DNA of 64,000 nt. Source: Mongoliimonas terrestris. GTDB taxonomy: Bacteria > Pseudomonadota > Alphaproteobacteria > Rhizobiales > Pleomorphomonadaceae. Made by a program: the position numbers and the translations under genes. The notes beneath the pieces were generated by a model. The model was given only the letters and a program-made list of their open reading frames with translations. It was not told the origin of the DNA and did not search any database. Positions within the stretch are counted from its first letter, which is position 1; each line of letters opens with the position of its first letter. Positions 56,666 through 64,000 of this stretch are shown here, in pieces. The stretch is taken from contig NZ_MSIG01000006.1 of assembly GCF_001927285.1 (NCBI RefSeq), positions 62,001-126,000 of the forward strand, given 5' to 3'.

Positions 56666-57082
56666 TCAGCGATTGTAGGGCGACACGCAGTCGCGCACCC
56701 GGCCGCGCCGGTCGACCCAGGTGTTGTCGTAGGCGTCGTAGGAGGCGTAGCGGCCCTCGCACCAGTCCTGGTGGGCGGCGCGCACGTCGATCCGCCGATA
56801 GGTGTGCCGGCGCGGGGCTTCGTAGATCACCTCGGGCTCATGAAAGACCGGCCGCGGCGGGGCGGCGTATACCGGATAGGCCTCCCTATAGACCGGCCGC
56901 GGCGGGGCGGCATAGAGCGGCTGCGGCGCGAGCGCCTGGCCGAGCAGGACGCCGCCGATGATGCCGAGGGCGGCGCCGGCCGCGACGTCGCGGCCGCGAT
57001 CCCCGGCGGCGGCAGGCGCCGCGGTGAGCGTGGTGGTGGCGGCCAGAACCGCGGCCGAGAGAAGAACGCCAAACGTCTTCAT
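56666..57082 (-). CDS. BA14K family secreted protein
   Basis: A 138-aa exported protein. Signal peptide about 1-26 (cleavage near AAA-GD), a glycine-zipper-like hydrophobic segment (VAAGAALGIIGGVLLGQAL), a duplicated AAPPRPV unit, and the BA14K C-terminal pattern HQDWCEGRYASYD and RVRDCVSPYNR with two cysteines. BA14K proteins were described as lectin-like immunoreactive proteins of Brucella and are usual in Rhizobiales envelopes. GGAAGGAGA lies eight bases before the ATG. Confidence 0.88.
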   Translation of the reverse strand: MKTFGVLLSAAVLAATTTLTAAPAAAGDRGRDVAAGAALGIIGGVLLGQALAPQPLYAAPPRPVYREAYPVYAAPPRPVFHEPEVIYEAPRRHTYRRIDVRAAHQDWCEGRYASYDAYDNTWVDRRGRVRDCVSPYNR

Positions 57083-57417
57083 TGCTGTCTCCTTCCGGCA
57101 GGACCGGCCGGCTGTTCGCTCGCCGCCGCCCGCCCTCGCATTCGATGATGAAGGTTTAGCGATCCGCCGCTGAACCGTGGATGAATGCAAATCGGCGGCT
57201 TTCGGGCGTCACCCCGGGCTTGCCTGGGCGCGCGAACTTCGGTCGGCCCGCCAGCGTAGGCTTTGCGATGAACGGCGACGTTCTCGCCGTTAAACAAGGC
57301 CGGTTCACGCATTCGTATACGGCCTTGTCGTGGAACGGCTGGTCATCGAGGACGTTGACACCGCAATCGGGTGCCAATTCTTGGAAAGAGAGCGCCCTTG
57401 AACAGGAGAGCCTTCCC

Positions 57418-57750
57418 ATGATCAAGCGCATTGCTTCCGCACTTGCCGTCACTGCCTTCGCCGCCGGTCTGTCCACGAGCGTCATGGCGCAGTCGATCCA
57501 ACTCGGGCCAGACGGCGTCCGCGTGGTGCCGCCGGGCCAGGAGCGCTCCGAGCGGGTGATCGAGGAGTATGACGAGGTCACCCCGCGCGAGGCGTCGCGG
57601 ATCGCCCGCGAGGCCGGTGTGGCCGAAGTGGACGACGTGGTGACCCGCCGCAACTCCTACCGTGTCGTCGGCGTCGACAGGCGGGGCCGCGACATCGAGG
57701 TGGATGTCAGCCGAACCACCGGCGAGATCCTGGACGTGAACCGGATCTGA
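57418..57750 (+). CDS. secreted PepSY-like protein
   Basis: A 110-aa exported protein. Signal peptide about 1-25 (cleavage near VMA-QS). The remainder has the PepSY-type order: helix PREASRIAREAGVAEVDDV, then strands NSYRVVGVDRRGRDIEVDV and RTTGEILDV. PepSY domains bind or inhibit peptidases. AGGAGA lies eight bases upstream and a terminator follows, so it is monocistronic. A longer open frame upstream was rejected. Confidence 0.82.
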   Translation: MIKRIASALAVTAFAAGLSTSVMAQSIQLGPDGVRVVPPGQERSERVIEEYDEVTPREASRIAREAGVAEVDDVVTRRNSYRVVGVDRRGRDIEVDVSRTTGEILDVNRI

Positions 57751-57787
57751 CCGGAACCCTTGTCCGCAGCGTGACGATCGATTGAGG

Positions 57788-57813
57788 AAGGCCCGCCACC
57801 CCCGGCGGGCCTT
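57788..57813 (+). terminator. intrinsic terminator after the PepSY-like gene
   Basis: A 10-bp perfect stem AAGGCCCGCC/GGCGGGCCTT (57788-57797, 57804-57813) with a 6-base loop, followed by CGGCTGTTT, 37 bases after the stop codon. Confidence 0.8.
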
Positions 57814-57982
57814 CGGCTGTTTGCGGGGACGGGATCGGGCGGAGCCACGGCAGCGATGAGCCGCGCGCCGTACTTATCGCCAATCTCGGCGGCCTGAAGG
57901 ATCAACTTGCACGGACTTGCATATTGATAAGAGTTTTTTCAGGGGCCAGACGTCAGGGTGATGATCTAACGGTGAACACAGC

Positions 57983-59233
57983 ATGTCTGAAAACATGAAC
58001 CCCGATGTCCGGCCAGCGCTGATCGATCGGACCCTCTCGGGCGGATGCCACTTTTTGCATTTTCCGCCTGTGCTCGAGGCTGCGTTCGAGCAGGAGATCG
58101 GCGCGGAGCGCTGTCGGCAGTTCATGCGCCGTGGGCTCGCTGCCCTCGTCCTCTACAATCTGCTGCTTTTTTCCGACATGGTCCTGGTGCCGGACGTGCT
58201 GGCGGACGCGGCCTTGGTCCGGCTCGGCATCATCACGCCGCTCGGTCTTGCCGTCCTGCTCATTCTTCGCATGAACCCGCGGCCGATGGTCCGGGAGGGG
58301 GTCGGCGCGATCATGACGGTGGTGACGGCGGCCAGCATCGTCGCCATCGCGCGAATGAGCGAAAGTCCCTATCGGTTCGACGCGGAGCACGCGGTGGTGC
58401 TCTGCATCATCTTCGCGACCGTCGTCCAGCGCCTGCGGTTCTGGTACGCGGCGGCAACGTCGGCCGGGTGCTACCTGATCTACAACGAGGGCCTCTGGGC
58501 CGTGCCGGACCTTGCCGCCGTTCAGGTGTTGTCGGCGCAGATGACCCTCGGCGGGGTGGTCGTGCTGGCGCTGATCGGATCCTACAATCTGGAACGCGAG
58601 CAGCGGCTCGGCTACTTGATGGCGCTTCGCGAGCGGCTCCGGGCGACGGAACTGGAGGGCCTCACCCGTCACGACTCGCTGACCGGACTTCTCAATCGGC
58701 GGGCGCTCGACCAGAGCCTCGCGACGATCGTCGAGGACAAGCGACATCGCCACACGGCCGTGCTTCTGCTCGACATCGACCATTTCAAGCTGTTCAACGA
58801 CGCGGTTGGCCACCAGGAGGGCGACAGCTGCATCCAGGCCGTCTCGCGCCTGCTGTCGTCGGTGCTGCGCGGCCGACCGAGCGAGGCGTTCCGCTACGGC
58901 GGGGAGGAATTCCTCGTGCTCCTGCCGGATTCCGACCTGCGCACGGCATCAGCGGTGGCGGAGCGGATCCGCCGCGCGGTCGACGGCGCCCGGATGCGGC
59001 ATCCCGGGTTCGGCGATAGCCGCGTGGTCACCGTCAGCGTCGGATGCGCAGCGGGTCAGATCAGCAGCCTCGACATCGCCCGCGCGGTGATCGCGGACGC
59101 CGACGCGGCGCTCTACCGGGCCAAACACAACGGCCGGAACCAGGTGTTCCCGTCGATCCCGGCGTTGGTGGAATGCGACCTCGTGGAGTTCCGGGACCCC
59201 CCGAAGCCGTTCGCCGCAGCGGCGAACGGCTGA
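57983..59233 (+). CDS. membrane-bound diguanylate cyclase (GGDEF)
   Basis: A 416-aa enzyme making cyclic di-GMP from GTP. Residues about 45-205 hold five to six hydrophobic segments, a short linker helix follows, and the GGDEF domain runs from about 225 to 390. The active-site motif is GGEEF (FRYGGEEFLVLLP), with LLLDIDHFKLFND for the metal. The inhibitory RxxD site is not matched (GRPS before EAFRY), so product inhibition may be absent. The input domain is not recognised. An ATG follows an AT-richer promoter-like stretch (57905-57980). Confidence 0.92.
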   Translation: MSENMNPDVRPALIDRTLSGGCHFLHFPPVLEAAFEQEIGAERCRQFMRRGLAALVLYNLLLFSDMVLVPDVLADAALVRLGIITPLGLAVLLILRMNPRPMVREGVGAIMTVVTAASIVAIARMSESPYRFDAEHAVVLCIIFATVVQRLRFWYAAATSAGCYLIYNEGLWAVPDLAAVQVLSAQMTLGGVVVLALIGSYNLEREQRLGYLMALRERLRATELEGLTRHDSLTGLLNRRALDQSLATIVEDKRHRHTAVLLLDIDHFKLFNDAVGHQEGDSCIQAVSRLLSSVLRGRPSEAFRYGGEEFLVLLPDSDLRTASAVAERIRRAVDGARMRHPGFGDSRVVTVSVGCAAGQISSLDIARAVIADADAALYRAKHNGRNQVFPSIPALVECDLVEFRDPPKPFAAAANG

Positions 59234-59250
59234 CGGACAAGGCAATCTCG

Positions 59251-59976
59251 TCAGTTGATCATGAAGCCGCCGTCGACCGGCATGGCAATGCCGTTGATCA
59301 TGCCGGCCTCGTTGCCGAGGAGATAGAGCACCACGTCGGCCACGTCTTTCGGGTCGGCAAAGCGGCCGAGGGGGATGCGGTTCAGCATGCCGGCTGACTT
59401 GGCCGGATCGCTCCAGGCCTTCACCGCCATGGGCGTGAGGGTGACGGTCGGGTTCACGGCGTTGACCCGGATACCTTGGCGGCCGAGCTCGTTTGCCATC
59501 ACCCGCGTCATGGCGTCGAGGGCGCCCTTGGAGGCGCAATAGGCGGCATGGTCGGCAAAGCCGATGAAGGACGACACCGAAGACACATTGACGATCGCGC
59601 CCTTCAGGCCGCGGGCGATGCGATCGCGCGCATAGGCCTGGGACATGATCATCGGGGCGATCGTGTTGACCGCCAGCAGGTGGTTCATGGTCTCGACGCT
59701 CACGTCGAGGAAGCTGTCGAGGGCCGTGGTGCCGGCGTTGTTGACGAGAAAGTCCACCGGGCCGGCCTCGGACGCCGCCGCAGCGGTGGCGGCCGCGTCG
59801 GCGAGGTCGACCGCGATGGTGCGGCAGCCGATCTCGGCCTTCAGGGTCTCCAGGTCCGCCTCGGAGCGCGTGAGGGCCACCACGTTGGCGCCGCGCGCGG
59901 CGAGGCCTTCGGCGATTGCCCGGCCGATGCCCTTGCCGGCACCGGTGACGAGAACGGTCTTGCCTTTGAAATCCAT
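59251..59976 (-). CDS. SDR, L-xylulose reductase-like (DCXR branch)
   Basis: A 241-aa SDR. TGAGKGIGRAIAE, NNAGTT, VNVSSVSSF and YCASKGALD are the family core. The tail NPTVTLTPM, SDPAKSAGMLNRIPLGRF and the near-terminal PVDGGF closely resemble dicarbonyl/L-xylulose reductase. It would interconvert L-xylulose and xylitol or a similar ketose-polyol pair. It is the last gene of the polyol operon, 13 bases after the preceding SDR. Confidence 0.85.
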   Translation of the reverse strand: MDFKGKTVLVTGAGKGIGRAIAEGLAARGANVVALTRSEADLETLKAEIGCRTIAVDLADAAATAAAASEAGPVDFLVNNAGTTALDSFLDVSVETMNHLLAVNTIAPMIMSQAYARDRIARGLKGAIVNVSSVSSFIGFADHAAYCASKGALDAMTRVMANELGRQGIRVNAVNPTVTLTPMAVKAWSDPAKSAGMLNRIPLGRFADPKDVADVVLYLLGNEAGMINGIAMPVDGGFMIN

Positions 59977-59989
59977 GGGAGTGTCTCCG

Positions 59990-60763
59990 TCACCAGCAGG
60001 TGAAGCCGCCGTCCGCCAGAACGATCGAGCCGGTCATCAGGCTCGCCGCGTCGGAGGCGAGGAATTGCACGACCGAGGCGATCTCGGCCGGCTGGCCGAG
60101 CCGGTTCATCGGCGTGTCGCGCAGCCACGCGTCGACCCAGCCGGGTTTGTCGTAGGCGAACTTGGTCATCGGCGTTTCGATATAGGTCGGCGCCACCGCG
60201 TTCACCCGCACGCCGCGTGGCCCCCATTCGGCGGCAAGCGACTTCGTCAGGTGATGGACCGCCGCCTTGGAGGCGTTGTAGTAGGCCTGGTTCTGGGGCC
60301 GATTGACGATGTAGCCCGACATCGAGCCGATGTTGACGATCGAGCCTTTGCCGGCGTTCAGCATGTGGCGGCCGAAGGCGCGGTTGCACCAGAAGACCCC
60401 GTTGTAGTTGACGTCGTTGACGTTGAGCCACAGCTCGTCCGTGACGTCCTCCGCCCCGACGCCGGACCGGGCGATACCGGCGTTGGCGACGAGCACGTCC
60501 ACCCGGCCGAAGCGCGCGACGATGTCGTTGGCGGCAGCCGTGACGGCGGTGGGGTCGGTGACGTCGAGCACCACGACCGAGGCCTCGATGCCCTTCTCGG
60601 CGAGGGCGGCGCGGCCCTCCTCGGCGACGGTGGGGTCCGCGTCGGCGATCACCACCCGGGCGCCGGTCTCGGCCAGGGCCTCGGCGCAGGCAAGGCCGAT
60701 GCCGCGCCCGCCGCCGGTCACCACGGCAACCCGACCGTCGAGTTTCAATCTCTCCCAGTACAT
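59990..60763 (-). CDS. SDR, polyol dehydrogenase-like (galactitol/arabinitol type)
   Basis: A 257-aa SDR. VTGGGRGIGLACAEAL binds NAD, ANAGIARSG follows, then GSMSGYIVNRPQNQAYYNASKAAVHHL (read in short parts) with Y-N-A-S-K. The MSGYIVNRPQ segment is the one seen in Rhodobacter galactitol dehydrogenase and D-arabinitol dehydrogenases. The terminal Gly-Phe-Thr-Cys-Trp resembles the metal-stabilised C-terminus of that group. Co-oriented with the ABC and Zn-dehydrogenase genes. Confidence 0.85.
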   Translation of the reverse strand: MYWERLKLDGRVAVVTGGGRGIGLACAEALAETGARVVIADADPTVAEEGRAALAEKGIEASVVVLDVTDPTAVTAAANDIVARFGRVDVLVANAGIARSGVGAEDVTDELWLNVNDVNYNGVFWCNRAFGRHMLNAGKGSIVNIGSMSGYIVNRPQNQAYYNASKAAVHHLTKSLAAEWGPRGVRVNAVAPTYIETPMTKFAYDKPGWVDAWLRDTPMNRLGQPAEIASVVQFLASDAASLMTGSIVLADGGFTCW

Positions 60764-60800
60764 GGGCTTCCTCCGCTGATCGGTGGTCCGTTCGGCCTCC

Positions 60801-61868
<1,068 letters not shown>

Positions 61869-61878
61869 TCGGGTTCTC

Positions 61879-62916
61879 TCACTCGGGCATCTGGATCTGC
61901 ACCTTCACCTGTCCGCTCGGAGCGGAGGCGGCGAAGTCGAAGGCTTCGACGCTCTCCTCGAACGGGAAGGTGCGGGTGATCAGGGGGGAGACGTCGATGG
62001 CGCCGGACGCCAGCATGGCGACGCAGCGCGGGAAGACGTGGGCGTAGCGAAACACATGCTCCACCCGCGCCTCCTTGATCTGCGCCTTGGCGACGTCGTA
62101 GGCGATGGGCGAGAGCGGGATGCCCACGTAGACCACCACGCCGCCGGGGGCGAGCGGATCGAACACGTCGGCGGCGGCGCGCTCGTTGCCGGAACACTCG
62201 AACACCACGTCGGCGCCCCAGCCGTCCGTCTCGGTCATCACGGCCTCCGCGAGGGCGCGGGATTTCACGTTGACGGGCGTGACCGGGCCGAGCTTGCGGG
62301 CGATCTCCAGCTTCACGTCGTCCACGTCGGAGACGATCACCCGGGAACAGCCGGCGGCGAGCGCGGCAAGGACGGTGACGAGGCCGATCGGCCCGGCGCC
62401 GATGACGACGCCGACGTCGCCGGGCTTCACCTTCGCCTTCATGGCCGCGTAGACGCCGACGGCCAGCGGCTCCACCATGGCGGCGGCGGCGAACGAGACG
62501 CTGTCCGGCAGCTTGAAGGTGAAGTCGGCCGGGTGGACGACGGACGGGCGGAGCACGCCGTGAATGGGCGGCGTCGCCCAGAAGCGCACGGCGGGGTCGA
62601 GATTGTAGAGGCCGAGGCGGGTGGCGCGGCCGGCCGGGTCCGGGATGCCGGGCTCCATGCAGACCCGGTCGCCGACCGCGAACTCGCGGACGTCGGCGCC
62701 GACCTCGGTGACGACGCCGGCCGCCTCGTGGCCGAGGATCATCGGATCGCGCACCACGAAGGGGCCGATGGCGCCGTGAGTATAGTAGTGCACGTCGCTG
62801 CCGCAGACGCCCACCACCTTCAGCTGGATGCGGACGTCGCGGGGGCCGAGCGGCTCCTCGATGTCGAAGTCCCGCAGGCTGAGCCTGCCCTTTTCCTCAA
62901 GAACCAGCGCCTTCAT
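61879..62916 (-). CDS. zinc-dependent polyol (xylitol/sorbitol) dehydrogenase
   Basis: A 345-aa medium-chain dehydrogenase. Catalytic zinc ligands are the cysteine in [11 protein letters not shown] and GHEAAG (His-Glu), with a distal glutamate in AMVEPLAVG. The Rossmann motif is GAGPIG. The HYYTHGAIG and EPGIP segments match xylitol/sorbitol dehydrogenases. The four cysteines of the structural zinc lobe are absent ([18 protein letters not shown]), so it is a one-zinc enzyme. It sits inside the ABC operon, which supports a polyol substrate. Confidence 0.9.
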   Translation of the reverse strand: MKALVLEEKGRLSLRDFDIEEPLGPRDVRIQLKVVGVCGSDVHYYTHGAIGPFVVRDPMILGHEAAGVVTEVGADVREFAVGDRVCMEPGIPDPAGRATRLGLYNLDPAVRFWATPPIHGVLRPSVVHPADFTFKLPDSVSFAAAAMVEPLAVGVYAAMKAKVKPGDVGVVIGAGPIGLVTVLAALAAGCSRVIVSDVDDVKLEIARKLGPVTPVNVKSRALAEAVMTETDGWGADVVFECSGNERAAADVFDPLAPGGVVVYVGIPLSPIAYDVAKAQIKEARVEHVFRYAHVFPRCVAMLASGAIDVSPLITRTFPFEESVEAFDFAASAPSGQVKVQIQMPE

Positions 62917-62928
62917 GGGGCGATACTC

Positions 62929-63135
62929 CTAACCGCGGGCGATGACGATGGCGCCGACGATGACCGACAGGACGGTTGCGACCGTGAGCGACAGGCTCGC
63001 CTCGAGAAAGCGCATCCAGAAGAGGTGGATGGCGACGAAGAGAACGACCGCGATGAAGCACCGGTCGAACGTGTTGGTGTGGATGGGCAGGAAGCCGCGG
63101 CGCGGCTCCGCCGGAAGATCGTTGAGGTCGGCCAT
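62929..63135 (-). CDS. DUF2160-like small membrane protein of a polyol ABC operon
   Basis: A 68-aa protein with two helices (FIAVVLFVAIHLFWMRF and LTVATVLSVIVGAIVIA) after a short cytoplasmic RRGFLPIHTNTFDR motif. RRGFLP plus the two helices is the DUF2160 pattern known from glycerol and polyol ABC transporter operons. It probably assists the transporter. The ATG at 63135 has AAGGAG eight bases upstream; a GTG at 63144 overlapping the permease stop is an alternative. Confidence 0.8.
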   Translation of the reverse strand: MADLNDLPAEPRRGFLPIHTNTFDRCFIAVVLFVAIHLFWMRFLEASLSLTVATVLSVIVGAIVIARG

Positions 63136-63140
63136 GGGGC

Positions 63141-63977
63141 TCACTCCTTGACGGCGCCGAAGGTGAGGCCGGCCACGATGTGCCGCTGCACGAGGCCGAG
63201 CACCAGAAGGGCCGGTACGAGCGTCAGCATGGCGGTGGCGGCCATCTGGCCCCAGTTGGTGCCCGTGACCGTGACGAACTCGGCAAGGCCGGTGGTGACC
63301 GTGCGGGCGTGGACGGAGGTGAGGGTGGCGGCGAACAGGTATTCGTTCCAGGCGAACACCCAGGTGAGGATGCCGGTGACCGCAAGGCCGGGCTTGGCGA
63401 GCGGCAGGATCACCTTGGTAAGCACCTGCCAGGTGGTGGCCCCGTCCACATAGGCGGCCTCGTCGAGCTCCTTCGGGATGCCGTCGATGACGCTGCGGAG
63501 CGTCCAGATGGCGAAGGGCAGGTTGAAGACGCAGTAGAGGAGGATGAGGCCGATCCGGGTGTCGAACAGCTTGAAGTCGCCGAGCACGAACACCTGGGTG
63601 TAGAGCAGGAACAGCGGCAGCAGAAAGACGGCCGGCGGCGCCATGCGGTTGGTGATCGTCCAGAAGAAGACGTTCTCCTTGCCGCCGAGCCGGTAGCGGG
63701 AGAGGGCGTAGGTGGCGAAGAGGGCGAGCGTGGTCACGAGAAGCGCGTTCGCCGACGCCACCACGATCGAGTTGATCATGTAGCGCTGGAAGGCGGGGTC
63801 CTTCAGCGTGTTGATGTAGTTCTCCGTGAAGAAGCTGGTGATGAGGAAGTTCGGGCTGCCGAAGAGCTGCACGCGGCTCTTCGCCGAGACGACGAACATC
63901 CAGTAGATCGGCACCAGGGTGATGAGGCTGGAGACGGTCCAGAAGGCCAGGAAGGCGAGGGGGCGGTCGCGTCGCAT
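63141..63977 (-). CDS. carbohydrate ABC transporter permease (MalG family)
   Basis: A 278-aa inner-membrane permease with six helices. The EAA loop is [25 protein letters not shown] read as short parts: [10 protein letters not shown], then ILPLAKPGL. The sequence begins with a basic tail and a first helix ending [14 protein letters not shown], typical of the second (MalG-like) permease. The ATG overlaps the upstream gene's TGA by one base (TGATG). The first permease and the binding protein must lie beyond the right edge. Confidence 0.93.
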   Translation of the reverse strand: MRRDRPLAFLAFWTVSSLITLVPIYWMFVVSAKSRVQLFGSPNFLITSFFTENYINTLKDPAFQRYMINSIVVASANALLVTTLALFATYALSRYRLGGKENVFFWTITNRMAPPAVFLLPLFLLYTQVFVLGDFKLFDTRIGLILLYCVFNLPFAIWTLRSVIDGIPKELDEAAYVDGATTWQVLTKVILPLAKPGLAVTGILTWVFAWNEYLFAATLTSVHARTVTTGLAEFVTVTGTNWGQMAATAMLTLVPALLVLGLVQRHIVAGLTFGAVKE

Positions 63978-64000
63978 CAGTCGACCCTCTTCAGGTCACG
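63977..64000 (-). CDS. C-terminal tip of an upstream gene (partial, probable first permease)
   Basis: The last 24 bases, read on the minus strand, give RDLKRVD and a TGA that overlaps the MalG-type permease start by one base. In such operons the preceding gene is normally the MalF-like permease. Only seven residues are visible. Confidence 0.45.
   Translation of the reverse strand, partial: RDLKRVD

Overview
The window is a 64 kb chromosomal stretch from a high-GC alphaproteobacterium, most likely of the order Hyphomicrobiales (Rhizobiales). This rests on several features: the dusB(nifR3)-ntrB-ntrC order, fused ispDF next to a short cinA, a one-gene phosphatidylcholine synthase, a BA14K-family secreted protein, a DUF2160 protein inside a polyol ABC operon, and the interspersed palindromes common in rhizobial intergenic DNA. 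Nearly all of it is coding. I see no rRNA, tRNA, CRISPR array, insertion sequence or prophage, and no lineage below the order can be claimed.

Layout. 0-8 kb: lipA, a Coq10/RatA-type SRPBCC gene, cinA-ispDF on the minus strand, then the dusB-ntrB-ntrC nitrogen-control operon. 7.8-14.7 kb: two tandem copies of a module made of a TRAP-type periplasmic binding protein and a chemoreceptor (328 + 656 aa in both copies). A perfect hairpin lies between the two genes of each copy, and no TRAP membrane subunits are nearby. 14.7-27.8 kb: metabolic and envelope genes, including an SDR, an acetamidase/formamidase, a malyl-CoA-lyase-like aldolase, a lipid A acyltransferase, an AEC permease, a UbiH-type hydroxylase, DUF2182, Pcs, SulP and a K+/H+ antiporter. 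28.1-32.2 kb: an overlapping four-gene cassette (GT39, PAP2 phosphatase, GT2, LAB_N membrane protein) that looks like lipid-A or polyprenyl-linked sugar decoration. 32.2-38.1 kb: metC-like, an alpha/beta hydrolase overlapping a lytic transglycosylase, then dapA-smpB.

38.5-43.4 kb: DUF808, a DGPF(YCII)/ECF42-type sigma pair, a PhnB-like VOC protein, and an Asp-box (BNR) propeller gene followed by a MoaD/ThiS-like protein ending in Gly-Gly. A palindromic element begins at that last gene's stop codon. 43.5-45.3 kb: motA-motB. 45.5-53 kb: an amidohydrolase, four small unknown genes, a DrrAB-type ABC exporter, an SDR, and a proline-racemase-family enzyme with an unusual Ser/Thr catalytic pair. 53-57.8 kb: a 1157-residue membrane-anchored metallophosphoesterase with very long low-complexity regions, a BA14K protein and a PepSY-like protein. 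58-64 kb: a membrane diguanylate cyclase, then a minus-strand polyol/pentitol uptake and oxidation operon that runs off the right edge.

The strongest candidates for something under-described are the duplicated binding protein-chemoreceptor modules, the Asp-box propeller/Gly-Gly beta-grasp pair, and the giant tethered phosphoesterase. Gene starts were chosen from Shine-Dalgarno matches, overlaps and family lengths; all functions are inferred from sequence pattern alone.
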